Positions 35,763 to 45,936 of a DNA stretch of 64,000 bases are shown piece after piece. The notes under the pieces were generated by a model, which worked only from the letters and a program-made list of their open reading frames with translations, ran no database searches and was not told the origin of the DNA. Origin of the DNA: Bog-950 sp046329535 (lineage in GTDB: Bacteria > Bacteroidota > Bacteroidia > Chitinophagales > LD1); the NCBI GenBank assembly GCA_046329535.1, contig JAXLUN010000003.1, positions 124,001 through 188,000 of the forward strand, read 5' to 3'. Position numbers and translations under genes: made by a program. The first letter of the stretch is position 1; each line of letters starts with the position of its first letter.

Positions 35763-38558
35763 ATGAAATTTTACAGCCAATCTATTCTTGCTCTCTGTGT
35801 TTTACTATTTGCGTTGGGTGAAAGGGCACAGGCTACACACTACCGGGCCGGTGAAATTTTGTATGAGCTGATTGGTAATTATAAATACCGCGCATCGGTT
35901 ATTACCTATAGCAAAGTGAGCGGGGTGAGCGCCCAGGCCGACCGCGATTATGTAGAAATTTACTGGGGCGATGGAGCGATGGATACTATCTGGCGGGTAA
36001 ACGGCCCCGTGGTAGGCGGAGTTCCGAACGGAGAAATACTGGCCAATGACATAAAGAAGAATATTTACGTAGGCGAGCATACTTACCCCGGTGCACCGCC
36101 TCCGCCCAACCGGTACTATATCATTTCGTTTTTTGATATGAACCGAATTGATGGTATTGCCAACATTGATGGCGGCAACTCGGTGAATATTCCTTTTTAT
36201 GTTGAAGATACGCTGAAGTTCCCTACCGATTTGGCCAACATTGGTTTCAACTCTTCTCCTATTCTGCTGTATCCGCCCATTGATTACGCCAACCTGAACG
36301 ATACGTTTTACCATAACCCGCTGGCCTACGACCCCGATGGCGACAGTCTGGACTTTGTGTTGATTCCCTGCTTACAACAACAGGGGTTGAATGTTCCTAT
36401 TTACGCCTTCCCCGACCAGTATTGCCAGTCGAACGGGCAGCCGAATAATCTGTTTAAGATTAATCAACATACAGGCGAGTTAATATGGGCCACGCCCTGC
36501 CAGGTGGGCATCTTCAACATTGCTATACTTATTCGTGAGTATCGTAATGGAGTGAATCTGGGCACGCTCATCCGCGATATGCAGATTATTGTGTTGAACG
36601 AACCGAATAATCCTCCGCAAATTGATGAAGTGGCAGATACCTGTGTGCGGGCGGGCGATCAACTGATTGTTCCGGTGCGGGCTACGGATAATAATCCATC
36701 GCAGATAGTGACGCTGAGCGCCAATGGCGGGCCGTTTTTTGTTACTAACTCCCCGGCTACTTTTACCTCTACCCCGGGCAATCCGGTAACGGGCACGTTT
36801 AACTGGCAAACCGAGTGCAGCCATATTCAAAAACAGGATTATATCGTGGTGTTCCGCGCGGCCGATAACTACAGCGTGCCGGGTTTCCCCAACCCCACAC
36901 CGGCTCCATTAGTTGATTTAGAAACCTGGCAGATTCACGTCATTGCTCCGCCACCACTCAACTTAACGGCCACCGCCAACAACCAGCAGGTGGTGCTTAA
37001 CTGGCAAAATCCTTACCTGTGCGCTTCCTCGCCCGATTTCAGAGGCTTTTCGGTATGGAGAAAAATAGGTTGCGACCCTTTTACCCCCGAATATTGCGAA
37101 ACCGGGCTGGCCGGCAGAGGCTATACCAAGCTGACCAATGCCAATATTTTTACTTACACCTACACAGATAATGCAACCGTAACCGGACAGCAATACAGTT
37201 ACCGCATTGTGGCACATTTCTCTAAACTTTCTCCCAATGGTTTATTTCAGTTTGATGCCAATGAAAGTGTGCCGAGCGATGAGGTATGTGTGTTTATGCC
37301 CGTAGATGTGCCGGTCATTTTAAATGTAGATGTGCAGACCACCGATGTAGCCAACGGAACCATATTTGTGCGCTGGAGCAAACCTTTGGCCGGAGGAAAT
37401 AATCTGGATACCATTCAAAATCCACCACCGTACCGGTTTGATTTGTACCGGGGTACCGGGTTCAATTTTGCCAACCCGCAAATGATTTATTCTACCACCG
37501 ATGCGCCTTCGTTCTCAGCGCTGGTTGATACGTTTTATACCGATAGCGGTTTAGATACCAAAACCACTCCGTGGAGTTATAAAGTGCTGTTCTATTCTAA
37601 CTTCGATACCGTGGGTGCTACCTCCGTTGCTTCGTCTGTATACCTCAAGGTTCTGTCTTCTGACCAGTCGCTGGTGTTATCGTGGCAGGAAAACGTGCCG
37701 TGGAGCAATGATAGTTTTGGCGTTTACAAACTGAACAAGCTGACTTCTTTATACGAAGTGATAGATACCGCCTACACCCACTCTTATGTAGATACGGGGC
37801 TGATTAATGACTCTACCTACTGCTATTACATTAAAGCCTACGGGCATTATGCATTGAACAGTTTGCCTCGTCCGCTCATCAATAACTCGCAGGAAGAATG
37901 CGGTGTGCCGGTTGATACCGTAGCGCCTTGTCCGCCAACGCTCACCGTGCGTAACGATTGCGATTTATACAACGGCCAGCCTTGGACAGCCGCCCAGTAT
38001 ATCAATTACCTGACCTGGACCAACCGGCAAGCCCCCTGTGCCGATGACATTAACCATTACAACATCTATTACGGCAACGATTCAAGCGGCCTGACTTTAC
38101 TGGACAGCACGGCCAACAAAGCTGATACTACCTTCCAACATGTGCTGAACGAAAGTCTGGCCGGTTGCTATGCCGTAACCGCTGTTGACCGGGTTGGTAA
38201 TGAAAGTAGTTTCAGCAATGTGTTTTGTATAGACAATTGCCCGTACTATGTTTTACCGAATGTATTTACGCCTAATGGCGATGGCAAAAACGATTTGTAT
38301 CATCCGTTTAAACCATATCGCTTTATTGCGAAGATTGAAATGAAAATATTTAACCGTTGGGGCGAAGAAGTATTCAGCACCGAAGACCCGGAAATTGGCT
38401 GGGATGGCAGAGACCAGAAAGGAAAGGAACTGAATGAGGGGGTGTATCTCTATGCCGGTTATTACTTTGAACAGCGTCTGAACGGCCTGGTTAAAAAACC
38501 TTTAAGCGGACAAAAGAAAGGAGGAGGATTTATTCACTTAATGAGAGGAAAACAATAG
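35763..38558 (+). CDS. Large secreted protein with Fn3-like domains and gliding/T9SS C-terminal domain
   Basis: A 931-residue protein from ATG 35763 (an in-frame GTG 6 nt upstream is less likely). Signal peptide 1-24 (ends GERAQA). The N-terminal part (residues ~25-280) contains HYRAGEILYELIG and DRDYVEIYWGDG, typical of Bacteroidota surface proteins; then come several Ig/Fn3-like domains (for example SYKVLFYSN and YCYYIKAYGHYAL). The final ~95 residues are a gliding-motility type CTD: YVLPNVFTPNGDGKNDLY, then IFNRWGEEVF, and GVYLYAGYYF. The CTD implies export through the T9SS and display at the surface, possibly as an adhesin. Confidence 0.85.
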   Translation: MKFYSQSILALCVLLFALGERAQATHYRAGEILYELIGNYKYRASVITYSKVSGVSAQADRDYVEIYWGDGAMDTIWRVNGPVVGGVPNGEILANDIKKNIYVGEHTYPGAPPPPNRYYIISFFDMNRIDGIANIDGGNSVNIPFYVEDTLKFPTDLANIGFNSSPILLYPPIDYANLNDTFYHNPLAYDPDGDSLDFVLIPCLQQQGLNVPIYAFPDQYCQSNGQPNNLFKINQHTGELIWATPCQVGIFNIAILIREYRNGVNLGTLIRDMQIIVLNEPNNPPQIDEVADTCVRAGDQLIVPVRATDNNPSQIVTLSANGGPFFVTNSPATFTSTPGNPVTGTFNWQTECSHIQKQDYIVVFRAADNYSVPGFPNPTPAPLVDLETWQIHVIAPPPLNLTATANNQQVVLNWQNPYLCASSPDFRGFSVWRKIGCDPFTPEYCETGLAGRGYTKLTNANIFTYTYTDNATVTGQQYSYRIVAHFSKLSPNGLFQFDANESVPSDEVCVFMPVDVPVILNVDVQTTDVANGTIFVRWSKPLAGGNNLDTIQNPPPYRFDLYRGTGFNFANPQMIYSTTDAPSFSALVDTFYTDSGLDTKTTPWSYKVLFYSNFDTVGATSVASSVYLKVLSSDQSLVLSWQENVPWSNDSFGVYKLNKLTSLYEVIDTAYTHSYVDTGLINDSTYCYYIKAYGHYALNSLPRPLINNSQEECGVPVDTVAPCPPTLTVRNDCDLYNGQPWTAAQYINYLTWTNRQAPCADDINHYNIYYGNDSSGLTLLDSTANKADTTFQHVLNESLAGCYAVTAVDRVGNESSFSNVFCIDNCPYYVLPNVFTPNGDGKNDLYHPFKPYRFIAKIEMKIFNRWGEEVFSTEDPEIGWDGRDQKGKELNEGVYLYAGYYFEQRLNGLVKKPLSGQKKGGGFIHLMRGKQ

Positions 38559-38680
38559 GCTGATAGGAGGATATGCGGAGGAGATAACTGAAGAACAGGC
38601 CTATTCAATTCAAGACTCGATACCAGCAGGATAAACCCATCAGCACATTAGTTAATCAGCACATCAGCATATCAGAAACC

Positions 38681-39274
38681 ATGTTCACCGGAATCATAGA
38701 AACCATTGGAAAAGTAGTAGACCTGAAGAAACAGGAAAGCAATCTTGATTTAGTCATTGCATCGTCTTTTTCTAAAGAGCTGAAAATAGACCAGAGTGTA
38801 GCGCACAACGGTGTTTGCTTAACCGTAGTGGATGTAAATGTGGCCGGATGGCATCGCGTAACAGCGATTGATGAAACCTTACAAAAAACCAATCTGGGTT
38901 CATTGCAAATTGGCGATGAAGTAAACCTGGAGCGCTGTATGAAAATGGATGGCCGCTTAGACGGACACATTGTGCAGGGGCACGTAGACCAAACCGGTGA
39001 GTGCCTGGCAGTAACCGAGCAGGACGGAAGCTGGTTATTTACCTTTCGGTATAAACCCTCTAAAAATAATCTGGTGGTAGAGAAAGGCTCTATCTGTGTA
39101 AACGGTACCTCCTTAACCGCCTTTAATGCCGTAGCCGATTTGTTTACCGTAGCAATTATTCCTTACACGTACCAACACACCAATATACATGAAGTAAAGG
39201 CGGGCAGTATCGTGAATCTGGAGTTTGATATTATAGGCAAGTATGTGGCCCGCATGGCAGAGTTCAAATTCTAA
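38681..39274 (+). CDS. ribE: Riboflavin synthase (alpha subunit)
   Basis: A 197-residue enzyme that forms riboflavin from two molecules of 6,7-dimethyl-8-ribityllumazine. Two homologous lumazine-binding halves are seen: MFTGIIETIGKV and NGVCLTVVD in the first, and GRLDGHIVQGHVDQTGE and VNGTSLTA in the second. Length is normal. No other rib gene adjoins. Its stop shares four bases (39271-39274) with the stop of the convergent Sua5-type gene. Confidence 0.95.
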   Translation: MFTGIIETIGKVVDLKKQESNLDLVIASSFSKELKIDQSVAHNGVCLTVVDVNVAGWHRVTAIDETLQKTNLGSLQIGDEVNLERCMKMDGRLDGHIVQGHVDQTGECLAVTEQDGSWLFTFRYKPSKNNLVVEKGSICVNGTSLTAFNAVADLFTVAIIPYTYQHTNIHEVKAGSIVNLEFDIIGKYVARMAEFKF

Positions 39275-40227
39275 TAAGCGGCACGTTTCAGGCGGTCGTT
39301 AATGGCACGACCTAAACCCACATCGGGAAATTTTACCGCCACTATTAATTCCACATCACCGGCATCCAGTTTCCGCATAGCCGCAAAAAGATTCTTAGCC
39401 GCCTCATTCAGATTTCCTTCCGGAGAAAGAAGTATCTGCTGCTTAGTATCTACTCCTTCAATATATTGATTGAAAGCAATCACCCCGATATGTTTTCCCT
39501 GCAACTCCTTACTCCATTCGCTGGAAGACATAATGATAAGTTTCTTTCGCGGAGCGTAATGGCTCTTCAACATACCCGGAGTTTGCGGGTTCGAACTCTC
39601 TACTACATTCATACGAACGCGGCCGGCTACCTGCTCAATCTCCTCTATAGCCAAACCACCCAAACGATACACAATTACTTCACCGTCCTCAAAACCTACA
39701 ATGGTACTCTCCACTCCTACTGTAGTGGCACCGCCATCGAGTACATAAGGAATTTTTCCGTGCAACTGGTCATATACATGTTGTGCCGTGGTCGGGCTGA
39801 TATAACCAAACGGATTAGCACTGGGTGCCGCCAGTGGAAATGAAAGTGACCGCAACAACGCTAAGGTAAGCGCATGGTTCGGAATTCGAATAGCCACCGA
39901 TTCTAAACCGGAGGTTACTAAATCGGGAATGATGCTTTGCTTGTTTAGTAAGACCGTTAAAGGGCCGGGCATAAAAGCATCTATCAGTTTTTCGGCTACT
40001 GCGGGAATATGAGTGACATACTTAGCTATTTCTTCACGACTGTGTGTGTGCACAATCAGCGGGTCAAAGTGCGGACGGTTCTTGGCCGTAAATATCTTGA
40101 GTACCGCATCCGAATTCAGGGCGTTGGCCGCCAGTCCGTAAACCGTTTCGGTGGGAATACCAACCGTTTCCCTGCCTTCTAAAAAGGATTTTGCCTCATC
40201 TAAACTCGTTCCTATGGTGGTATTCAT
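39271..40227 (-). CDS. tsaC: Threonylcarbamoyl-AMP synthase (Sua5/TsaC type)
   Basis: A 318-residue enzyme that makes threonylcarbamoyl-AMP for the t6A modification of tRNAs reading ANN codons. The YrdC domain (residues ~1-205) contains ETVGIPTETVYGLAANA and KNRPHFDPLIVH, with IAIRIPNHALTL and APSANPFGYISPT later. Residues ~215-318 form the Sua5 C-terminal domain (TPGMLKSHYAP), so this is the long Sua5-like form rather than the short TsaC. It has no operon partner here. Confidence 0.93.
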   Translation of the reverse strand: MNTTIGTSLDEAKSFLEGRETVGIPTETVYGLAANALNSDAVLKIFTAKNRPHFDPLIVHTHSREEIAKYVTHIPAVAEKLIDAFMPGPLTVLLNKQSIIPDLVTSGLESVAIRIPNHALTLALLRSLSFPLAAPSANPFGYISPTTAQHVYDQLHGKIPYVLDGGATTVGVESTIVGFEDGEVIVYRLGGLAIEEIEQVAGRVRMNVVESSNPQTPGMLKSHYAPRKKLIIMSSSEWSKELQGKHIGVIAFNQYIEGVDTKQQILLSPEGNLNEAAKNLFAAMRKLDAGDVELIVAVKFPDVGLGRAINDRLKRAAY

Positions 40228-40350
40228 GGGCGCGAAAATAACTATCCGTTAAAAATGATTGGCTAAATGTGTTGCTGCGAAATTAAATAACAACGCTGCC
40301 AGACAGGGACAGAAATTAATACCTAACTTTTTATTACAAATCTTATTTAC

Positions 40351-41618
40351 ATGAACTATGTATCGGCGGGGAAACACAGTCAAACTGATTAGTAAGTAAC
40401 GAACGTGTTTCGAGTGGTGCCGCCACTCTAAGCGATTGGTAAATGCCTTAACACAGCGGCACAGTGAATTGAAAAATACAGAAATAACTCACCTGCACAC
40501 CGAAGGCGATGCTATATGCCCATCCCGATTTAAAGAATCATTCATGTCAATGTCTTTCTTTGTCGGCAAAAATATCCGCCCGTATATCAATCAGAACCAC
40601 GTGCAATATGCCGGTATTTCACAGGCGAAGTGCCTATGTTGTTTCGCAGCAGTGCTCTGGCTCCCGATGCAGCGTTATTCAGGTGTCTATGCCCGATACC
40701 CATGGATTCTGCTCGCTGGGAGTATCGGTAGATGTAACTAAAGCCGCAACCGATGTAGCTAAAACCATTATCGCTTTGGTCAATCCGAATATGCCCCGCT
40801 CACTGGGTGACGGACTGATTCACCATTCCCGATTCAGTGCCGCTGTTTATGCTGAAGATATATCTATGAATGTCCGGCTGGCGAACTGAGTGAAGTCGAA
40901 ATTGCTATCGGCAAACAGGTTGCCGGCTTATTGTAGAAGACGGGGCACCTTACAGATGGGTAGCAGGGGGCATACCCAACTGTGCTGGGTACTCACCAAC
41001 CACTTAAAAACCTCGCTTATTCATGCGAAAATGTTTTCCGATGGAATACTACGCTGGTTGAAAAAGGGAATAATCAATGGCAGCGAAAAAGAAATTTCCC
41101 GGTAAAATTGTTTATTCCCATTTGCCATGGGCACCCACCGTAAATTATACGATTTCATTCATGACAACCCGATGGTAGCCATGCTGGATGTAGCGTATGT
41201 AAACGACACCTCTGTTATTCGCAGAAATGATAAGGTAACTGCTATCAACAGCGCTATTGAAATTGATTTAACCGGGCAGATTTGTGCCGACTCAATAGGT
41301 CCTTCCATTTACAGCGGTGTAGGCGGACAAATGGATTTCATACGCGGTGCTGCGCTCAGCCAGGGAGGAAAACCGATTATTGCCATTTCATCGGCCACGG
41401 CCAAAGGGGTATCTAAAATTGTTCCCGTTTTAAAGGCGGGAGCCGGTGTAGTAACCACCCGTGCCCATGTGCATTATGTAGCTACCGAATACGGAGTGGT
41501 GAATCTGTTTGGTAAAAATATTGCCCAGCGGGCTAAGGCATTAATAGAGATAGCTCACCCTAACCACCGGGAAGAACTCGAAAAACAATCGTTTGAATTA
41601 TATGGAAAAAGCTGGTAA
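40351..41618 (+). pseudogene. Acetyl-CoA hydrolase / 4-hydroxybutyrate CoA-transferase, frameshifted
   Basis: Pieces of one CoA-transferase family gene appear in order in different frames. ATG 40351 opens MNYVSA; then VNALTQRHSELKNTEITHLH, MSMSFFVGKNIRPYINQNH, VSMPDTHGFCSLGVSVDVTK, and a clean C-terminal 163 residues from 41127 (VAMLDVAYVNDTSVIRRND, FIRGAALSQGGKPIIAI, ending in ELYGKSW). At least four or five single-base shifts separate them, all before 41127. The intact protein would have ~430 residues and would transfer CoA between acyl groups. The pieces remain well conserved, which favours sequence error over old decay. Confidence 0.75.
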
Positions 41619-41645
41619 CAGTTTTTTAACACCAAGCAGACAACT

Positions 41646-42518
41646 ATGACCAAAAAGAAAGAATCGGTTCCATCAAAAGTGAAATGGCTGCAGCGTTTTT
41701 TTGCTGTGGCCGGTAACATTGCACCTGCCACAGCCATCAACATATTGGTAAAAATGGTTTTTGTTCCGCAAAAGCGCGTGCTTCGACCTCCCCATCAGGA
41801 GTTGATGAAAAAGGGAAAGAAACATGTTATCAAAGTGAGCGAATTCAGACAGCCAAAGAAACTGCTGAAGATGAAATATTACGAATGGGGAACCGGTGAT
41901 AAAACTGTATTACTGGTTCACGGTTGGGATGCCATGGCTATGGACTTTTACAAAATGATACCAGCACTGGTAGATAATGGCTATCGGGTTCTGGCTATTG
42001 ATGGCCCCGCACACGGTGGCTCAGAAGGAAACACCACCAGCTTACTTCACTTTAAAGAGGTAATGGCTGATTTTATTGATAAAACGGGAGTGCCTTATGC
42101 TATTATCGGGCACTCCATGGGTGGAGGAGCATCCGCTTATCTGCTGATGGAATATCCTATTCGGGTGAAGCGGTTGATTATGATTGCCATTCCAATTGCC
42201 TCCAAACGTTTTTTTGAAGAAGTGTTCACAATGCTGAAGGTGCCTGCAAAAATGCAGAAGGTATTTTTTAAAGGCATGGAAGAACAATTCAATGTGCCAA
42301 TTGACAGTCTGAATCTGGCCATTCGAAAAGAGAAAATCAAGGCAGATAAAAGCATGTTGATATATGATGAAGATGACGAGGTTGTTTCGCTGAAAGATAT
42401 TCGGCAATTCCTGGCTGTTAGACCTGAAATCATAAGCCTGAATGCACAAGGCACCGGACACAATAAAATTATAAGAAGTAAGCAGGTAATTGATGCGGTG
42501 GTAGATTTTTTAGCCTGA
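41646..42518 (+). CDS. Alpha/beta hydrolase
   Basis: A 290-residue hydrolase. The oxyanion region LLVHGWDAMAMD (~90-101), the nucleophile elbow GHSMGG (~157-162, Ser159), the acid residue in IYDEDDEVV and the late His in GTGHNKI form a full catalytic set in the right order. The N-terminal ~75 residues hold a hydrophobic stretch and a basic linker (KRVLRPPHQELMKKGKK). The substrate, perhaps an ester or lipid, cannot be predicted. It starts 28 nt after the CoA-transferase stop on the same strand. Confidence 0.83.
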   Translation: MTKKKESVPSKVKWLQRFFAVAGNIAPATAINILVKMVFVPQKRVLRPPHQELMKKGKKHVIKVSEFRQPKKLLKMKYYEWGTGDKTVLLVHGWDAMAMDFYKMIPALVDNGYRVLAIDGPAHGGSEGNTTSLLHFKEVMADFIDKTGVPYAIIGHSMGGGASAYLLMEYPIRVKRLIMIAIPIASKRFFEEVFTMLKVPAKMQKVFFKGMEEQFNVPIDSLNLAIRKEKIKADKSMLIYDEDDEVVSLKDIRQFLAVRPEIISLNAQGTGHNKIIRSKQVIDAVVDFLA

Positions 42519-42665
42519 TGTCTATAAACATCTAAGCCAGAGAGGTTCATTTCGGTAGCAGAAACAACTGATTGCAAAACTGACTTGAATACATATTTGA
42601 CTGCCTCTAAACATTGAGGCATCTATCATTCAACAACTAAGGTCTTATATTATATTTACACCCTT

Positions 42666-45600
42666 ATGAAAAGAGCTCTATTCGCCCTTACATTTATTTT
42701 GCTGAATGTATCAGCCATAGCGCAGATGCACGTGAAGCAACCGAACTTCACATCGTTTAACACCGATAAAAAACAGGTAACCCCAACGCTACTGCAGAAC
42801 TCAAGTGCAAAGGCGAAACAGCATCCAGAATTTGGGGTATTACCCTATACCGCGCAATGCCGTGAATGCGTGGAATTGATTGACCAGCGAACCATCAACT
42901 CACGCCAGTTTATCAACCCTAATTATGAGGGACAAACCTATTCGCAGAGTTCTTACTTTCCGCTTCACTATCAAAAATTTGAAGGTGATATATGGCATAC
43001 CATTGACAGCCGTCTGCGTCCCGATGGCCCGAATAAAGGAGTGTATGTGGCGGCAAACCAACCGGTGCCCACTAAGTGTGATTTGAATAAAAAAACAGCC
43101 TCCGTTACAGAACGGGGATTTGAATTTGAGTTCAGTAAAAACCTGACTTGCTATTTCTTTGATGAGGCCAGTGTTTATACCAAAGCCGAAATTGGAGACT
43201 ATACCAACTACACCATTGGCGAAGAAGGCCTGAACGTAAAAAACCTATGGTCCGGCATTGACCTGCAGCAGATATTTACAACCGGAGAAATTAAGACCAA
43301 CTTTGTTATTTCAGCTCCGCTACAACTTCCCGTCAAAAGTGGTTGGATGGTAATAGAAGACCATTTTACTTTACCTGTTGGTTATACTTTTGAAGAGTCG
43401 AAGTATGGAGACCACCTGAAAGATGGAGGATACCGGGGAGATTATTTTTTAAGAAACGAGCAAGGCGATACGCTGATTGTCTACGAAAAGCCGGTTTATC
43501 TCGATGCCAAAGCGTTCGGAATGCATGGCATTTACAAACTGCTGAAAAGCGGAAACGATTATACACTTCAAATACTGGTGCCCGTAGACTGGCTTAACAA
43601 GAATGACCATACATATCCCATCCTGATTGACCCGATAGTTTATGGACAAACAAAAGTCGGTAACTTCCGATTGAATGGCTTATCTGCCAACATGGGCTTT
43701 ACCTCCATGGCTTTGGGCAGTTGCGATTACCATTTACCGGTCGTTATTCCCGGACGAAGCCAGATAACCAATACATACACAGATTTAGAATATCAGCTGA
43801 CATATGATAACACTTGCGGTGTTCCTGCTTTACCCCCTCCATTTTGCACATTCAGCCAGGTGACTATGGAAGTGGTTAGTGATGACTGCAATACAACTAC
43901 CGGACTACTGGCCTGTAATCCAGCCAGTCCTCCTTATACAGGAACCTGCACAACAGATTCCAATTTAGTGCCGGGAGCCAATGCCATAAAAATCAATTCG
44001 TTTGTGCCGAACTATCTGGCTTGCATCCCTCCTCAATGCCCTGACGATACTTTGTATTTCACATTAAGAAACAGAGATTCGGTTTGCTTAGATCAATGCG
44101 GCTATTTATGTGCGCGAGGCAATATGTGGCAAATGACGATTGAAGCATGTCGGGTAGAGGGTACGGCCGGCCAGGATAAGTTTCAAATATGTGCCGGAGA
44201 ACCGGTAACATTTACCGCTCATCCTAAATGCGGAGTACCACCTTATCACTTTATATGGAGCTACGGTAATGCAAAAGATACCGTTTATGGAACTCCCACA
44301 CTCACTATCTATCCGCAACAAACTATTATCATGAGTTGTGTGATATACGATTCGTGTAATAAAGATTCGGCCATTGCTAACGATATGGATTTAGTGGTAG
44401 TGGCATCGCCACCGGCAGCTGCAGGTAATGATGTGCAGTTATGTGAAGGTGGCACGGCCTTTTTAGGAGGCAATCCAACATCGAATTTGAGCGCCACCAT
44501 ACAGTGGACCGGCTCTTCTCCTCTGGTACAAAGCTGGCTCAACAGCACCAGCATTCAAAATCCTACAGGGTTTGTACCGGCTGGAACAATCGACACATTT
44601 TTCTACGTAGTTAGAGCATCTGACTTTACCTGCTTCAGAACCGACACGGTATATGTATTCAGTAGTCCTGCTCCCACTGCTGATGCCGGTCCTGATATTA
44701 ATATTTGTGGAGGTGGCAATATTACCCTGGGAGGCAGCCCGACCAGTAATGCGGGCAGTATTGTGTGGAGTGGCGAAAATAACACCATCAGCACTTGGCT
44801 AAACAGCACAACAGCCTCCAATCCATCTGCGAATGTTCCGTCAGGCACAGTCGATACATTCTTTTATGTGGTAAATACTACCACTGCCAATTGTTTTAAC
44901 TCAGATACTGTGTATGTTTACTCTCAACCATCACCGGTTGCCGATGCAGGGAGTAATATAGTGTTGTGTGAAGGAGGAACTGCTACCTTGGGAGGCAACC
45001 CCACAGCTACACCGGGTGCTACTGTTGTATGGAGTGGTGAAAATGCCGCTGCCGATGGATATCTGAGTAACAATATAGTTCCTAATCCAACCATAAATAT
45101 ACCAGCTGGAATAGTAGATACTTTCTTTTATGCTGTAACCGCATCTGACCTTACATGTTCTCGTACGGATACAGTTTATGTGTACTCCACACAAAACCCA
45201 ACCGTAACCATTGATACCGGAGGGTCTACCAAAATCTGTTCTAATCAAAGTGTCACTTTATTCGTTGCCGGTAGTTTTGCTTCTTATTCCTGGAGTAATG
45301 GAAGCACGAGTTCATCTATCAATGTCAATCAGGCAGGGCCATATGCTGTTACAGTAACTGATGCATCGGGTTGCACTGCGGTTAGTAACAGTGTTTCTAT
45401 AACTACCGTGCCTGTTCCTGCTGTAACCGTTTACCCCGACACCACCATCCTGTATGGCGATAGTATTACGCTCTATACAGATATTAACCTGAGCTCAGCT
45501 TCTATTGATTCGTTTATGTGGTATCCGGCTGTAAATATTAATTGCCCTACCTGCAACAATCCAATAGTAATACCTCAAGAGGCTTCGCAATATTATAGTG

Positions 45601-45932
45601 TAAGTATTTTCTCTTCCGGATGTATTGCCAGTGACTCCGCTTTAATCCGAGTTATCTTCCCAAATAACTTCTATATACCCAATGCCTTTACCCCTAATGG
45701 CGATGGAAATAATGATGGATTTTATATCCAGGCTCAAGGAGGCGTTCGGGTTATTCTTTTTCAGATATTCGACCGTTGGGGAGAGAAAATTCACGAGGGC
45801 AGTTATCCGTGGGACGGCACCTATAAAGGCAAACCTGTACCGATGGGGGTCTATGTATATATTTTCAAACTCGGCCTGTTTGGTGATGACCAAAGTATTT
45901 TCCGTAAAGGAAGTGTAACACTCATTCGATAA
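42666..45932 (+). CDS. Very large secreted repeat protein with gliding/T9SS C-terminal domain
   Basis: A 1,088-residue protein with signal peptide 1-20 (ending in ISAIAQ). The N-terminal ~450 residues are a globular region with a Cys-containing middle (TYDNTCGVPALPPPFCTF). Three tandem Ig/PKD-like repeats of ~84 residues follow at ~585-835, each with VDTFFYVV- or VDTFFYAV-like and TVYVYS-like segments near the end. A fourth Ig-like unit (SYSWSNGSTSSSINVNQAG) precedes the final gliding-type CTD: NAFTPNGDGNNDGFYI, IFDRWGEKIHEG and GVYVYIFKLG. Export through the T9SS and surface attachment are expected; it may be an adhesin. Confidence 0.85.
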   Translation: MKRALFALTFILLNVSAIAQMHVKQPNFTSFNTDKKQVTPTLLQNSSAKAKQHPEFGVLPYTAQCRECVELIDQRTINSRQFINPNYEGQTYSQSSYFPLHYQKFEGDIWHTIDSRLRPDGPNKGVYVAANQPVPTKCDLNKKTASVTERGFEFEFSKNLTCYFFDEASVYTKAEIGDYTNYTIGEEGLNVKNLWSGIDLQQIFTTGEIKTNFVISAPLQLPVKSGWMVIEDHFTLPVGYTFEESKYGDHLKDGGYRGDYFLRNEQGDTLIVYEKPVYLDAKAFGMHGIYKLLKSGNDYTLQILVPVDWLNKNDHTYPILIDPIVYGQTKVGNFRLNGLSANMGFTSMALGSCDYHLPVVIPGRSQITNTYTDLEYQLTYDNTCGVPALPPPFCTFSQVTMEVVSDDCNTTTGLLACNPASPPYTGTCTTDSNLVPGANAIKINSFVPNYLACIPPQCPDDTLYFTLRNRDSVCLDQCGYLCARGNMWQMTIEACRVEGTAGQDKFQICAGEPVTFTAHPKCGVPPYHFIWSYGNAKDTVYGTPTLTIYPQQTIIMSCVIYDSCNKDSAIANDMDLVVVASPPAAAGNDVQLCEGGTAFLGGNPTSNLSATIQWTGSSPLVQSWLNSTSIQNPTGFVPAGTIDTFFYVVRASDFTCFRTDTVYVFSSPAPTADAGPDINICGGGNITLGGSPTSNAGSIVWSGENNTISTWLNSTTASNPSANVPSGTVDTFFYVVNTTTANCFNSDTVYVYSQPSPVADAGSNIVLCEGGTATLGGNPTATPGATVVWSGENAAADGYLSNNIVPNPTINIPAGIVDTFFYAVTASDLTCSRTDTVYVYSTQNPTVTIDTGGSTKICSNQSVTLFVAGSFASYSWSNGSTSSSINVNQAGPYAVTVTDASGCTAVSNSVSITTVPVPAVTVYPDTTILYGDSITLYTDINLSSASIDSFMWYPAVNINCPTCNNPIVIPQEASQYYSVSIFSSGCIASDSALIRVIFPNNFYIPNAFTPNGDGNNDGFYIQAQGGVRVILFQIFDRWGEKIHEGSYPWDGTYKGKPVPMGVYVYIFKLGLFGDDQSIFRKGSVTLIR

Positions 45933-45936
45933 ACGC

